Part shown: positions 36,803 through 48,361 of the stretch, piece after piece
Numbering within the stretch: the first letter of the stretch is position 1
Layout: every line of letters starts with the position of its first letter
Assembly: GCF_004378255.1 (NCBI RefSeq)
Contig: NZ_SNQG01000004.1
Span: 310,001-374,000 of the forward strand
Direction: 5' to 3'
Source: Mucilaginibacter phyllosphaerae
GTDB taxonomy: Bacteria > Bacteroidota > Bacteroidia > Sphingobacteriales > Sphingobacteriaceae
DNA length: 64,000 bases
Position numbers and translations under genes: made by a program
The notes under the pieces: generated by a model
The model's input: only the letters and a program-made list of their open reading frames with translations
Told to the model about the DNA's origin: nothing
The model's database searches: none

Positions 36803-37809
36803 TACAGGTTATGAAAAACACACAAAACAAACAAATACATATCGGTTTTTGGGCGCTGTTATTAGTGATAACGGTAGCAGCCTGTAAAAAAGAAACCAAG
36901 TACGATATCACCGGCGACAAGGTTAACCGGGTTTATATCAGCGGCAGCAACACTACGGTAAATGGCTACAACAGCTTTAAATTTTCGATTGTAAATACCG
37001 TAATCGGTGCTTTTGGTACGGTAAACGTGGCATTGCCGGTGCGTGCTACTATGCCCGTTGCCGGCGCTTTAAAAGTTAGCTTTGCCGTAGATAACAGTAT
37101 GGTAGATACCTATAATGCCGCCAATAATACGGCTTATAAAGCCCTGCCAGATGGTATTTTGAACCTAAGTGCCGCCTCGGCTAATATTCCGCAGGGGCAG
37201 CAGATCTCCAGCGACTCGTTAAAGATCGCTATCCCAACGGATAAACTATCGCAGCTGACCGAAAATACCTACCTTTTGCCGGTAAAGATAGCGGCTATTG
37301 CAGGTGGGGCCGGCACCCAGATCAGCACCAATCAAAGCGTAGTGTATTTAATTGTAAGCGTGCGGGTGTCAACATCCCAGCTGTTTGAATCGCCGGGAGA
37401 AAGTGACATGACCGGAAGCATCATCGCCAACAGGGCCAAATGGACGGGAACCATAGATCAGCCGCTGTTACTGGGCAGCCCTGCCGATCTGTTTGACGGG
37501 GATGAGGGTACATTTTTTTACTACAGTTCTGCCAACAGTAATCTAACTGTTGATTTAGGCGAAACAGTTTCGGGTATCAGCGGCATCCGCATAAAAAATT
37601 ATTTTGGTGTTTATGGCCTTACAACCGCCAAAGTGCTCTCCAGTACAGATGGTATAACCTATACCGATTATGGTACCGCAAATATTGCCGGCGGCGGCTC
37701 TCAGTATATAAAGCCTTATAAGCCTTTTAATGCGCGTTATATACAGCTGCAAATAACCGGCTGGCAAAACAATCTTATCGCTTTAACAGAATTTGACCTT
37801 TATAAATAA
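36790..37809 (+). CDS. DUF1735 + F5/8 type C (discoidin) surface lipoprotein
   Basis: A 339-residue lipoprotein (VAAC lipobox, C32). The first ATG overlaps the previous gene by 13 bases; a second ATG at 36811 avoids the overlap and still leaves the full signal peptide, so either could be used. A DUF1735-type domain (about 50-190; KVSFAVDNSMVDTYNAAN, TYLLPVKIAAI) is followed by a discoidin-like carbohydrate-binding domain (about 205-339; FDGDEGTFFYYSSANSNLTVDLG, ARYIQLQITGWQNN). It ends the locus; a terminator follows. It is a probable second glycan-binding protein with a different binding module from its neighbour. Confidence 0.88.
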   Translation: MRTIIQVMKNTQNKQIHIGFWALLLVITVAACKKETKYDITGDKVNRVYISGSNTTVNGYNSFKFSIVNTVIGAFGTVNVALPVRATMPVAGALKVSFAVDNSMVDTYNAANNTAYKALPDGILNLSAASANIPQGQQISSDSLKIAIPTDKLSQLTENTYLLPVKIAAIAGGAGTQISTNQSVVYLIVSVRVSTSQLFESPGESDMTGSIIANRAKWTGTIDQPLLLGSPADLFDGDEGTFFYYSSANSNLTVDLGETVSGISGIRIKNYFGVYGLTTAKVLSSTDGITYTDYGTANIAGGGSQYIKPYKPFNARYIQLQITGWQNNLIALTEFDLYK

Positions 37810-37871
37810 ACGGATTTTAAATATTGTCCCCTGAGAAAGGACATGATTGAGTGAGTGCTACGTTTTAGTTG

Positions 37872-37908
37872 ATGTACCCCGGGTTAAAAGCCGGGGTACA
37901 TTTTTTTT
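37872..37908 (+). terminator. Terminator of the GH18 locus
   Basis: An 11-base stem ATGTACCCCGG / CCGGGGTACAT (37872-37882 with 37891-37901) with an 8-base loop runs into T8. It lies 63 bases after the last gene of the locus. Confidence 0.9.
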
Positions 37909-38065
37909 GCCCTTAATTGTGTTATATCTCCTTACAAAAAAGTTTGTTTTGCCTGTATTTGTCCTTGTGTTAGTATTGCCGGCCGGTATAGTTTTTAGCT
38001 ATTCGGTATAGAATTTATTGATTATGATTATCTAAACCAATGTCCTAATTTTATGCTGTTCTTGA

Positions 38066-40369
<2,304 letters not shown>

Positions 40370-40388
40370 AAAAAATAAAAATTCCATT

Positions 40389-40426
40389 AAACGCATAAGG
40401 CACCGTAACAGGTGCCTTATGCGTTT
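40389..40426. terminator. Hairpin between katG and the sugar transporter gene
   Basis: A perfect 16-base stem (40389-40404 with 40411-40426) with loop GTAACA lies between the convergent genes. It lacks a strong T run on the plus side; on the minus strand the stretch beyond it is T-rich. It may serve both genes. Confidence 0.65.
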
Positions 40427-40456
40427 GTAATAACTTGTAAACCAAGCTACAATAGC

Positions 40457-41821
40457 TTATTTTGCTATCCGGATGCTTTTGTTATCATCAACAAACATAA
40501 CGCAAATAGCGGCGCAAAGCATAAAGATGCCGGCCAGTACCAGGGCATAAATGGCCTGCCCGTTGTAAAAGTATTTTACGATAGGGCCGCCCACAATGCC
40601 ATTAACAATTTGCGGGAAGGTGATGAAAAAATTAAAGATGCCCATGTAAACCCCGATCTTGTTTGCCGGAATGGAGCCGGCCAAAATAGCATAAGGCATA
40701 GCCAGGATGCTGCCCCAGGCCAGGCCTATGCCCACCATTGATAAAACAAGCCATGCCGGGTCTTTGATCAAAAAAACAGACATCAAGCCCAGCCCACCCA
40801 TCACCAGCGAAAAAGCATGCGCTTTTTTGCGGCTTGTGGCCCGGGCAATTGCAGGCAAAACCAAGGCATACAGGGCCGATACCCCGTTGTAGATGCCAAA
40901 CAGTACGCCTACCCAGTTAGCTGCCTTGCCGTATTGCGCAGAGGCATTATCGCCGGGCGCCACGTGGTAAATATGGCTGGCAATGGCTGGTGTGGTAAAC
41001 ACCCACATAGAGAAAAGGGCAAACCACGAAAAAAACTGAACCAGGCCAAGCTGTTTCATGGTTGCAGGCATGCGCGACAGGTCTTTTAATATCTCTGCCA
41101 GGCCGCCTGCCGGTTTACCTGTTTCTTCGGCTCCCTTTGGATGGAAACGGGCATACTCTTGCGGCGAATACTCTTTGGTGCGTATCACCGTCCAGATAAT
41201 AGAGAGCAGCAGGATAGTACCCCCTGCATAAAAGGAGTATTTTACGTTATCTTCTACCTGCCCTTTTGGCGCGGTAGAAGCAATGTGGAGTACCTCTGTA
41301 AAAATATACGGCAGCAGCGACCCTAATACAGCCCCGGTGCCAATTAAAAAGGTTTGCACAGAGAAACCGGTACCGCGCTGGCTATCGGGCAGGTTATCGG
41401 CCACAAGCGCCCTAAAGGGTTCCATAGCCACATTAAAGGATGCATCCATAATCATCAGCATACCGGCGCCTACCAGTATAGCGGGCGCAAACGATGCGAT
41501 CATGGCCGAATTGGGCATCAAAAACAAAGCGATGGCAGATAGTATAGCACCGGTTAAAAAATACGGCCTGCGCCTGCCCAGGCGGTTCCAGGTGCGGTCG
41601 CTGTAATGGCCTATAATGGGCTGTACGATCATCCCGGTAATGGGGGCAGCCAGCCAAAACCAGGAGAGGTGTTCTACATCGGCGCCAAATTTTTGTAAAA
41701 TGCGGCTTGCATTGCCGTTTTGCAGCGCAAAGCCGAATTGGATGCCCAAAAAGCCAAAGCTCATATTCCAGATCTGCCAAAAACTCAGGCGGGGTTTTTC
41801 GGCTATTGCAGTTGTTGCCAT
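40457..41821 (-). CDS. SLC45-like MFS sugar:cation symporter
   Basis: A 454-residue major-facilitator transporter with about 12 membrane helices. The first segment ([22 protein letters not shown]) and [18 protein letters not shown], the loop 2-3 motif, fit the SLC45/maltose-sucrose symporter branch. It lies 34 bases downstream of the GH13 gene on the same strand, so the pair is probably one operon: amylase products (maltose or maltodextrins) are then imported across the inner membrane. Exact sugar is an inference from that link. Confidence 0.88.
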   Translation of the reverse strand: MATTAIAEKPRLSFWQIWNMSFGFLGIQFGFALQNGNASRILQKFGADVEHLSWFWLAAPITGMIVQPIIGHYSDRTWNRLGRRRPYFLTGAILSAIALFLMPNSAMIASFAPAILVGAGMLMIMDASFNVAMEPFRALVADNLPDSQRGTGFSVQTFLIGTGAVLGSLLPYIFTEVLHIASTAPKGQVEDNVKYSFYAGGTILLLSIIWTVIRTKEYSPQEYARFHPKGAEETGKPAGGLAEILKDLSRMPATMKQLGLVQFFSWFALFSMWVFTTPAIASHIYHVAPGDNASAQYGKAANWVGVLFGIYNGVSALYALVLPAIARATSRKKAHAFSLVMGGLGLMSVFLIKDPAWLVLSMVGIGLAWGSILAMPYAILAGSIPANKIGVYMGIFNFFITFPQIVNGIVGGPIVKYFYNGQAIYALVLAGIFMLCAAICVMFVDDNKSIRIAK

Positions 41822-41855
41822 CGGTTAGGTTACGGTTGTATTAGTTTGTATGATG

Positions 41856-43724
41856 TTAGTTAGCGGGTTTTGGTATTATAAGCTCCAGCACCAGTGTAGC
41901 CTTTGCCGCTATCTTAATTTTTTTAAGGCCGGTTGTTTTACCGCTGATAATGTCTTTAGCTTCGGTTGCGCCCTGTATTTGTTCCTGGTAATAAGCGGTG
42001 TCAAGCTCCTGCTCCTTATCGGCACCGTTATAAATAACCATAATTTTTTTCAGGCTGTCGTACCTGAAAAATACATAGATGCCGTTGCGGGGGATAAACT
42101 GGGTTAGCTTACCGGTTTGCAGTGCTGTGGTGTTTTTGCGATAATTGGCCAGCGTACGCAGGTAATTGAATGCCTCATTCTCAGGCTTATTACGGCCGGA
42201 TGCTAAAAATTTGTTATCTTTGTCGCCACGCCAGCCACCCGGAAAATCCTCCCGAACCAGGCCGTCCGGTGCCGAATAATTTTTCATCAGTATCTCGTCG
42301 CCATAATACAGCTGGGGTATGCCGCGCAGGGTAAGCAGCAGCGCCAGGGCCGATCTGTATTTGGTAATATCCTCGTTCACTACAGATAGTAAACGGCTCA
42401 TATCATGGTTATCTAAAAAAACAACATTACGGTTAGGGTGCTGGTATAAAAAGTCCTGGGCCAAAACAGCGTATAAGCGGTTTACCCCGTCTGTCCAGCC
42501 TTCTTTGCCGTTCAGCGCCTCAAATATGGCATCTTTTAATACGCCGTCTGTTACGCCGGGTAAATGGGTGTCCATCCCGCGGCCTACCTTATCGCCCTGT
42601 AAAAAGAATGCCTGGTTAGCAGCAGACCATACCAGCGTTTCGCCAAATATGGATAGCCGCGGAAATTCGGCGGTAACATCCTTAGCCCATTTAGCCATAT
42701 AAGCGCCATCATTGTAAGGGTAAGTATCTAACCTGAAACCATCTATCCCGGCATATTCCACCCACCAGATATGGTTTTGGGTAAGGTAGTTCTGCACGTA
42801 AACGTTGTTTTGGTTCAGGTCGGCCATGCGGCGGTCAAACCATCCGTTAAGCATCACCTTTTTATCCGTAGCGGATGCATGCGGGTCCATCACCGCCATA
42901 TCGCGAAAGTTGGAGTTAGTATATGCGGGCCACTGGTGCACCCAGCTTTTCATGGGCATATCCTGTATAAAATAATGTTCGGTACCTACATGGTTGTGCA
43001 CCAGGTCTTTAATAACCTTTAGCCCTTTAGCGTGGCAGGCGGCTACAAATTGCCGGTACAATTCATTGGTGCCATACCTGGGGTCTATCTTGTAATGGTC
43101 GGTAACGGCATAGCCGTGGTAAGATGCTGCAGGTTCATCGTTCTCAATTTCGGGCGTGGGCCATATAGCGGTTACACCAAGGTCTTTCAGGTAATCTAAA
43201 TGGTTAATAATGCCCTGTATATCACCACCATGCCGGCTATACATCGAATCGCGGTGCAGGCCTTTCTCGCGCATCTGTAAGTTTACATCATTGGCAGGGT
43301 CGCCGTTAGCGAAGCGGTCGGGCATCAGCAGGTAGATGAGGTCTTTAGCGGTAACGCCCTGGATGCGGTTAGCGGCCTTATTCCTTGCCTTTAACAGGTA
43401 AGTATAGGTAAGATCTTTTTGGCCGGGCCTGGTAAATGTAATTACAAAGTTGCCCGGCTTTGCCGAAGGGGCGATATGCAGATCGATAAAAAGGTAGTTG
43501 GCATTCTCCACTTTATTTACGGCACTAATCTTTACACCGGGATAATTTATCTTAACGGTGCGCCCGGCTATCCGGTTACCATGCACGATGAGCTGCAGGT
43601 TTGGGTTGTGCATTCCGGTCCACCAAAAGGTCGGTTCGAGGCGTTCCAGGGGCGGAATTTGGGCGTTTAAGGGCGCTGTAAATAACGATAAAATGGTTAC
43701 TAAAAGGCAAAAAAAACGAGTCAT
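41856..43724 (-). CDS. Secreted GH13 alpha-amylase family enzyme (cyclomaltodextrinase/neopullulanase-like)
   Basis: A 622-residue exported enzyme (signal peptide ending NAQ near 22), so it acts in the periplasm. An N-terminal beta domain (about 30-115; cyclomaltodextrinase N-type) precedes the GH13 barrel. Conserved regions are present: DLVHNH (240-245), GFRLD with nucleophile D333, FGETLVW with acid/base E362, and FLDNHDMSR with D441. All three catalytic acids are intact. The N-domain plus periplasmic location recalls SusA. It is divergent from the GH130 gene and upstream of an SLC45-like symporter. Confidence 0.93.
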   Translation of the reverse strand: MTRFFCLLVTILSLFTAPLNAQIPPLERLEPTFWWTGMHNPNLQLIVHGNRIAGRTVKINYPGVKISAVNKVENANYLFIDLHIAPSAKPGNFVITFTRPGQKDLTYTYLLKARNKAANRIQGVTAKDLIYLLMPDRFANGDPANDVNLQMREKGLHRDSMYSRHGGDIQGIINHLDYLKDLGVTAIWPTPEIENDEPAASYHGYAVTDHYKIDPRYGTNELYRQFVAACHAKGLKVIKDLVHNHVGTEHYFIQDMPMKSWVHQWPAYTNSNFRDMAVMDPHASATDKKVMLNGWFDRRMADLNQNNVYVQNYLTQNHIWWVEYAGIDGFRLDTYPYNDGAYMAKWAKDVTAEFPRLSIFGETLVWSAANQAFFLQGDKVGRGMDTHLPGVTDGVLKDAIFEALNGKEGWTDGVNRLYAVLAQDFLYQHPNRNVVFLDNHDMSRLLSVVNEDITKYRSALALLLTLRGIPQLYYGDEILMKNYSAPDGLVREDFPGGWRGDKDNKFLASGRNKPENEAFNYLRTLANYRKNTTALQTGKLTQFIPRNGIYVFFRYDSLKKIMVIYNGADKEQELDTAYYQEQIQGATEAKDIISGKTTGLKKIKIAAKATLVLELIIPKPAN

Positions 43725-44005
43725 AAAAATATAAGCAATACAAAAATTGGTTTATGCGAAGAAGCCGCTTCCCAAATTAACACATTAAAATGGTGGCATA
43801 AAACGGGTTTCATTTTCGGCTGTAATTATATAACGTTTATTGCCCCGCAGATGCATTAAACTACATTTTTAAGCATAATTATATAAGGCATAAGCATTAA
43901 TATCCACCCGTATATTGCAAAGCAAATGAATAAAAAATTGAATTATCTTTACCGTACCAATAAATTACCTTAAGGTTTAATAACCGGTAGAATAAACATC
44001 ATATT
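43725..44005. other. Divergent promoter region of the GH13 and GH130 genes
   Basis: 281 AT-rich bases between two divergent genes. The string TAATTATATAA occurs twice (43822-43832 and 43876-43886), spaced 54 bases apart, which could be a pair of regulator sites or chance in AT-rich DNA. The best -7 candidate on the plus strand is TATCTTTA (43944-43951), one base from consensus. Confidence 0.4.
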
Positions 44006-45154
44006 ATGAAATTTTTTTATACTTTTTTAAGGGGAATTATACTTGTATCACTGTTTCCGGCAGGCTTATTTGCCCAGCATAACCAGCTGCCAAACTGGGC
44101 ATTTGGCGGCTTTACAAGGCCAGAAGGGGTTAATCCCATCATTTCGCCGGATAGCACCACCCGTTTTATGGACCCGGTTTTGCATAAGCTGGTAGGGTGG
44201 GAGTCTAACGATACTTTTAACCCCGCGGCTGCGCTTTATAAAGGTAAAATTGTGGTGCTTTATCGTTCGGAAGATAAATCGGGTGTAGGCATTGGGTTCC
44301 GTACATCACGTTTAGGCTATGCTTCAAGCGCAGATGGATTGCACTTTAAAAGGGCAAAAACGCCGGTTTTTTACCCGGCCAACGACAGCCAGAAAAAATA
44401 TGAATGGCCGGGCGGCTGCGAAGATCCACGCATAGCCGTAACTAAAAGTGGCACATACGTGGTTTTTTACACCCAATGGAACCGCGAATTGCCGCGCCTT
44501 GGCGTAGCTACCTCAAAGGACCTGAAACACTGGACCAAACACGGGCCTATATTTGAGGATGCTTACAAGGGGAAATTCCTCAATATCGCTCATAAATCAG
44601 CTTCTATATTAACCAGGATTGAAGGTGGCAAACAGGTAGTTGCCAAAGTAAATGGCAAATACTGGATGTATTGGGGCGAACTGCATGTTTATGGGGCAAC
44701 ATCTGCCAACCTGGTAGACTGGGCCCCGGTTGTTAACGCAGATGGATCTTTAAAAGAACTGATTTCGCCGCGTAAAGGGTATTTTGACAGCGATTTAACA
44801 GAGTGCGGCCCACCTGCCTTACTCACCGCCAAAGGAATTATTTTATTTTACAACGGCAAGAACCGGTCTGATGATGACCGGGATAAGCGGTTTACTGCAA
44901 ATTCTTATTGCGCAGGGCAGGCTTTGTTTGATAAGAATGACCCATCGAAGCCAATAACACGGCTGGATGTACCTTTTATGCGCCCTATGGCATCATTTGA
45001 AAAAAGCGGGCAGTACCCGGCCGGTACTGTGTTTATTGAAGGTATGGTTTTCTTTAAACAAAAATGGTTTCTGTATTACGGCTGTGCCGATTCAAGGGTG
45101 GGCGTAGCCGTGTATGACCCTAAGCATCCGGGTGCGCCCGATCCGGTTAACTGA
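44006..45154 (+). CDS. Secreted GH130-like beta-mannoside hydrolase/phosphorylase
   Basis: A 382-residue protein with a signal peptide (ending LFAQ, residue 24), placing it in the periplasm. The five-bladed propeller fold is suggested by repeated strands, and the motif WPGGCEDPR (134-142) is the GH130 hallmark (GxEDPR). GH130 members phosphorolyse or hydrolyse beta-mannosides; exported members without a phosphorylase partner are usually beta-1,2-mannosidases. The mode (phosphorolysis or hydrolysis) cannot be decided without aligning the phosphate-binding residues. Neighbours are a GH13 operon on one side and an AraC gene on the other. Confidence 0.82.
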   Translation: MKFFYTFLRGIILVSLFPAGLFAQHNQLPNWAFGGFTRPEGVNPIISPDSTTRFMDPVLHKLVGWESNDTFNPAAALYKGKIVVLYRSEDKSGVGIGFRTSRLGYASSADGLHFKRAKTPVFYPANDSQKKYEWPGGCEDPRIAVTKSGTYVVFYTQWNRELPRLGVATSKDLKHWTKHGPIFEDAYKGKFLNIAHKSASILTRIEGGKQVVAKVNGKYWMYWGELHVYGATSANLVDWAPVVNADGSLKELISPRKGYFDSDLTECGPPALLTAKGIILFYNGKNRSDDDRDKRFTANSYCAGQALFDKNDPSKPITRLDVPFMRPMASFEKSGQYPAGTVFIEGMVFFKQKWFLYYGCADSRVGVAVYDPKHPGAPDPVN

Positions 45155-45195
45155 TAGGTGTGTTAATTAGTATATTGTTAGCAATTGGTTGTAAA

Positions 45196-46092
45196 TTAAG
45201 CAGATTCGTATTTCTTTAGTGCTTTATTTCTATAATCCTGCGGGGTAAGCCCGGTTTTGATTTTGAATAATTTAGAAAAGTACGGCGCCGATTCGAAATT
45301 TAGCATAAAGGCTACTGTTTTAACCGAATTTTCTGGTAAAAGCAACAATTCTTTAGATTGTTGTATTTTAAGCTGAATAAGGTATTGATTGGGGGCCATA
45401 CCCGTGTACTTTCTAAAAACTTTTCTGAACCAGGAGTAACCTACCTGCAATTCTTTAGCTATTTCTTCTGGTGTAATATGCTGGTTCATGTGGTCACGCA
45501 GCAAGTAACGCGCCCTGTCAACTATGGAATGGATGTTATACTCGCCTGCAAACGACGCCTGCTTTACTTCTGCAAACAATACACCCAGCAGATGAACGGC
45601 CGCCCCGGAAATAGCCGGTTGATAGCCCGGCCTTTCGCTTTTTGTTTTTTCGATTATATCTAAAAATAAGCTAAAAATATTATCCTTTATACCGATATCT
45701 ATTACCGGTTCGCTGATCCTGAAAAAATCCCTGGCAATAAGGTTTTCTATAATTGGCCCGTTTATACCTATCCAGTACTCGTGCCAGCCTGTTTTTTTAT
45801 CAGGTTTGTAACGGTGCCTTTCGTTGGGGAATAACAATATGATGGTACCCGCCTTTATTTCTCTTAATTTACAGTGTTCTGATTCAAATACACCTTCACC
45901 CTCAGTAATATAAATAATTTGATACTCATGTAAAACCCGTCCGTTTTTCCAGGTGAAGTAATAATTTGAGGGATGATCCTTACTTGGATATACTGATGCT
46001 TTGGGGATGTGCGTGTAACCGGTGTTTAATACGGTTAAACCCCATGCTTCATCTAATGAGTTTACAGGCAGGTATCTGCAGTAATTTGTCAT
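45196..46092 (-). CDS. AraC family regulator with N-terminal cupin (third sugar locus)
   Basis: A 298-residue regulator. The N-terminal AraC-binding cupin domain (about 20-165; FTWKNGRVLHEYQIIYITEG, GTIILLFPNERHRYKP, GWHEYWIGINGP) should bind a sugar. The C-terminal HTH domain (about 185-290) shows ITPEEIAKELQVGYSWFRKVFRKYTG and VKTVAFMLNFESAPYFSKLFKIKTGLTPQDYR in outline. It is divergent from the isomerase gene. It replaces the sigma/FecR control used in the other two loci and is the candidate binder of the repeated element at 46228 and 48024. Confidence 0.93.
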   Translation of the reverse strand: MTNYCRYLPVNSLDEAWGLTVLNTGYTHIPKASVYPSKDHPSNYYFTWKNGRVLHEYQIIYITEGEGVFESEHCKLREIKAGTIILLFPNERHRYKPDKKTGWHEYWIGINGPIIENLIARDFFRISEPVIDIGIKDNIFSLFLDIIEKTKSERPGYQPAISGAAVHLLGVLFAEVKQASFAGEYNIHSIVDRARYLLRDHMNQHITPEEIAKELQVGYSWFRKVFRKYTGMAPNQYLIQLKIQQSKELLLLPENSVKTVAFMLNFESAPYFSKLFKIKTGLTPQDYRNKALKKYESA

Positions 46093-46448
46093 TGTTTAAA
46101 TTAATTTAGGGTTTTACAATCAGTATTATTGCCGTTTATACTTACAGGGCTATCTATCATTGTACTCAAAAACTATATAAATTTAAAAATAAATAATTAA
46201 AACTCTTTTTATCATATTGTATAATCTATTTATCAAAATGGATAACACTTATGATTTGCATGGATTTAGATTTGAAACACTAATACGTCACCAACCCTAA
46301 CCGATGCCGTATCACCAATAATATAAACATAAATAGCAAGATAATTCATATTCTGGTAGCAAGTGCCGTTAAACCTGATCGATCAGATTTAAGGGTAACA
46401 GCCTGCTGTTAATCCGAAGGATCTTTACAAAATATCGAAATTAAATAC
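46093..46448. other. 356-base divergent region of the third sugar locus
   Basis: This region separates the AraC gene from the isomerase gene. It is AT-rich and holds the shared 20-base element at 46228-46247, listed separately. No small gene and no terminator was seen. Confidence 0.6.
46228..46247 (+). promoter_or_regulatory. Shared 20-base element, copy 1 (upstream of the isomerase gene)
   Basis: The bases ATTTATCAAAATGGATAACA recur at 48024-48043 with only two differences. The element contains the inverted repeat TTATC-N6-GATAA. Both copies lie on the same strand, upstream of the first two transcription units of the locus. It is a candidate site for the AraC regulator encoded at 45196-46092. 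Confidence 0.65.
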
Positions 46449-47876
46449 ATGCAGAATACGTTAAAAATTGGATTATTTGGTATTGGACTTGAAGCCTACT
46501 GGGAGCAATTTAAAGGATTAAAGGATCGGCTGGAGGGTTACTTGTCTGTTGTTGAAGCGAATATAGCTAAAATTCATCCGGAAATTATAAACCTGGGGCT
46601 AATAGATACTCCGGAAAAGGCGTTTGATGCCGGCCGCACTTTTCGTAAAGAAGATGTGGATATTATTTTTTTGTATGTATCAACTTACGCCCTATCTGCA
46701 ACAGTATTGCCTGTTGTGCAACGCGCTAAGGTGCCGGTAATTATTCTTAACCTGTCGCCCGAAGCAGCAATAGATTATACGGCATTTAATGCGATGAGCA
46801 ACCGTGCAGAAATGACCGGCGAGTGGTTAGCATTCTGTTCGGCATGCCCGGTACCCGAGCTGGCTAACGTATTTACCCGCACAGGAATAAAATTTCATCA
46901 GATAACAGGTGTTTTAAATAATGACCCTGAATGCTGGAATGAAGTGAGCGAATGGGTATCTGCCGCAAAAGTGGCCAATATTATGGCCTATAACCGGCTG
47001 GGCTGCATGGGGCATTATTACAGCGGGATGCTTGATATCTATTCGGACCTTACACAGCACTATGCAGTATTTGGCGGGCATATAGAGTTATTGGAGGTAG
47101 ATGAACTGGCAGCTTTGCGTAAAAATGTATCTGCAACAGAAATAGAGCAAAGGGTACAGGTTTTTAAAAATGAATTTGAGATACAGGATGATTGTACCCA
47201 GGAAGAGTTGCAGCGTGCTGCGCGTACATCTGTAGCGCTTGATAAATTGGTGGAAACCCACAAGCTGGGTTCCATGGCATACTACTATAAAGGTACAGGT
47301 GATTTTGATAACGAAGATACCATAAGCTCTATAATTTTAGGCAATTCTTTACTTACGGCCAGAGGCATCCCGGTAGCGGGCGAATATGAAATTAAAAATG
47401 CACAGGCTATGAAGATAATGGATAGTTTTGGTGCAGGCGGCTCTTTTACAGAATATTATGCGATTGATTTTACCGCAGATGTGGTTTTAATGGGGCATGA
47501 CGGGCCGGGCCACATTGCCATAGCACAGGGCAAAACCAAAATCAGGCCATTAACGGTGTATCATGGCAAGGTTGGTAAGGGGCTTTCTGTAGAAATGTCG
47601 GTAAAGAACGGGCCGGTTACGTTATTGTCTGTAGTGGAACAGGCGGGCGGCAAATTAATGTTGCTGGTGGCAGAAGGGGAGTCTGTTGCGGGGCCTATTT
47701 TAGAGATAGGGAATACCAATAGCCGGTACAAATTCCCGATAGGGGCCAGAAACTTTGTTAATAATTGGAACAGCAACGGCCCCGCTCATCATTGTGCCGT
47801 TGGGGTAGGGCATATAGGCTCTAAATTGCATAAATTGGGCCAATTACTGGGTATAGAAGTTAAGCAGGTTTGCTAA
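46449..47876 (+). CDS. L-arabinose/L-fucose isomerase family protein
   Basis: A 475-residue cytosolic protein with the AraA/FucI fold: an N-terminal Rossmann-type domain (GLFGIGLEAYWEQF, VDIIFLYVSTYALS) and a C-terminal part with GEYEIKNAQAMKIMDSFGAGGSFTEYYAIDF and VLMGHDGPGH. E312 or E314 and H350 stand at the positions of active-site metal ligands. The motifs differ from canonical AraA, so the substrate is not known. It lies at the head of a SusC/SusD/BNR locus, suggesting that the imported glycan contains a pentose or deoxysugar. No kinase gene accompanies it in the window. Confidence 0.85.
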   Translation: MQNTLKIGLFGIGLEAYWEQFKGLKDRLEGYLSVVEANIAKIHPEIINLGLIDTPEKAFDAGRTFRKEDVDIIFLYVSTYALSATVLPVVQRAKVPVIILNLSPEAAIDYTAFNAMSNRAEMTGEWLAFCSACPVPELANVFTRTGIKFHQITGVLNNDPECWNEVSEWVSAAKVANIMAYNRLGCMGHYYSGMLDIYSDLTQHYAVFGGHIELLEVDELAALRKNVSATEIEQRVQVFKNEFEIQDDCTQEELQRAARTSVALDKLVETHKLGSMAYYYKGTGDFDNEDTISSIILGNSLLTARGIPVAGEYEIKNAQAMKIMDSFGAGGSFTEYYAIDFTADVVLMGHDGPGHIAIAQGKTKIRPLTVYHGKVGKGLSVEMSVKNGPVTLLSVVEQAGGKLMLLVAEGESVAGPILEIGNTNSRYKFPIGARNFVNNWNSNGPAHHCAVGVGHIGSKLHKLGQLLGIEVKQVC

Positions 47877-47942
47877 CACACAATTATAAAGATACCAGTA
47901 CACATAGGTGTTTGCGCCTTTTTAAAAAGGTTTTTTAATACG

Positions 47943-47979
47943 AAAAGGAGCTATTCTGCATATGGGTAGCTCCTTTTTT
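47943..47979 (+). terminator. Terminator after the isomerase gene
   Basis: An 11-base stem (47943-47953 with 47967-47977), 13-base loop, ending in a T6 run. It separates the isomerase gene from the SusC transcription unit. Confidence 0.85.
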
Positions 47980-48361
47980 ATTACCTGTTTTTTGTAAAAA
48001 TATAACCGTTTGAACAGTTAAATATTTATCAATTTGGATAACATAAATGTCATTTTATATATTCTTTAAGGGAGTATTTATTGGAACTTTACAAGAGATG
48101 ATTTAATGATCACTTTCTAAATCATCTTATAAACCAATTAGAATTGAATTTCATGCTAATACTTTGCTCTTACACAAGGCAAAGTAACTAACGTATTTAA
48201 TACTAACCCTTAATGAGTCAATTTGATAAAAAAGTACACTTAAAAAGACCATAGTCGCAGTGCTTTAGAAGCATTGTGATTGTATAAATGTTATTGCACC
48301 CACCCAATTGGTGCCGATGCCATTTAGTCAAATCAATTATTAATTAACCTAATTTAACATT
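47980..48361 (+). other. Leader region of the third susC gene
   Basis: About 380 bases without a gene. It holds the second copy of the shared element (48024-48043). Two small stem-loops lie near 48258-48276 (CAGTGCTT / AAGCATTG, one wobble) and 48300-48312 (CACC / GGTG), suggesting a structured leader RNA. No exact -7 box was found. Confidence 0.45.
48024..48043 (+). promoter_or_regulatory. Shared 20-base element, copy 2 (upstream of susC)
   Basis: ATTTATCAATTTGGATAACA matches copy 1 at 46228-46247 in 18 of 20 bases, keeping the TTATC / GATAA arms. It lies about 320 bases before the susC ATG. Confidence 0.65.
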
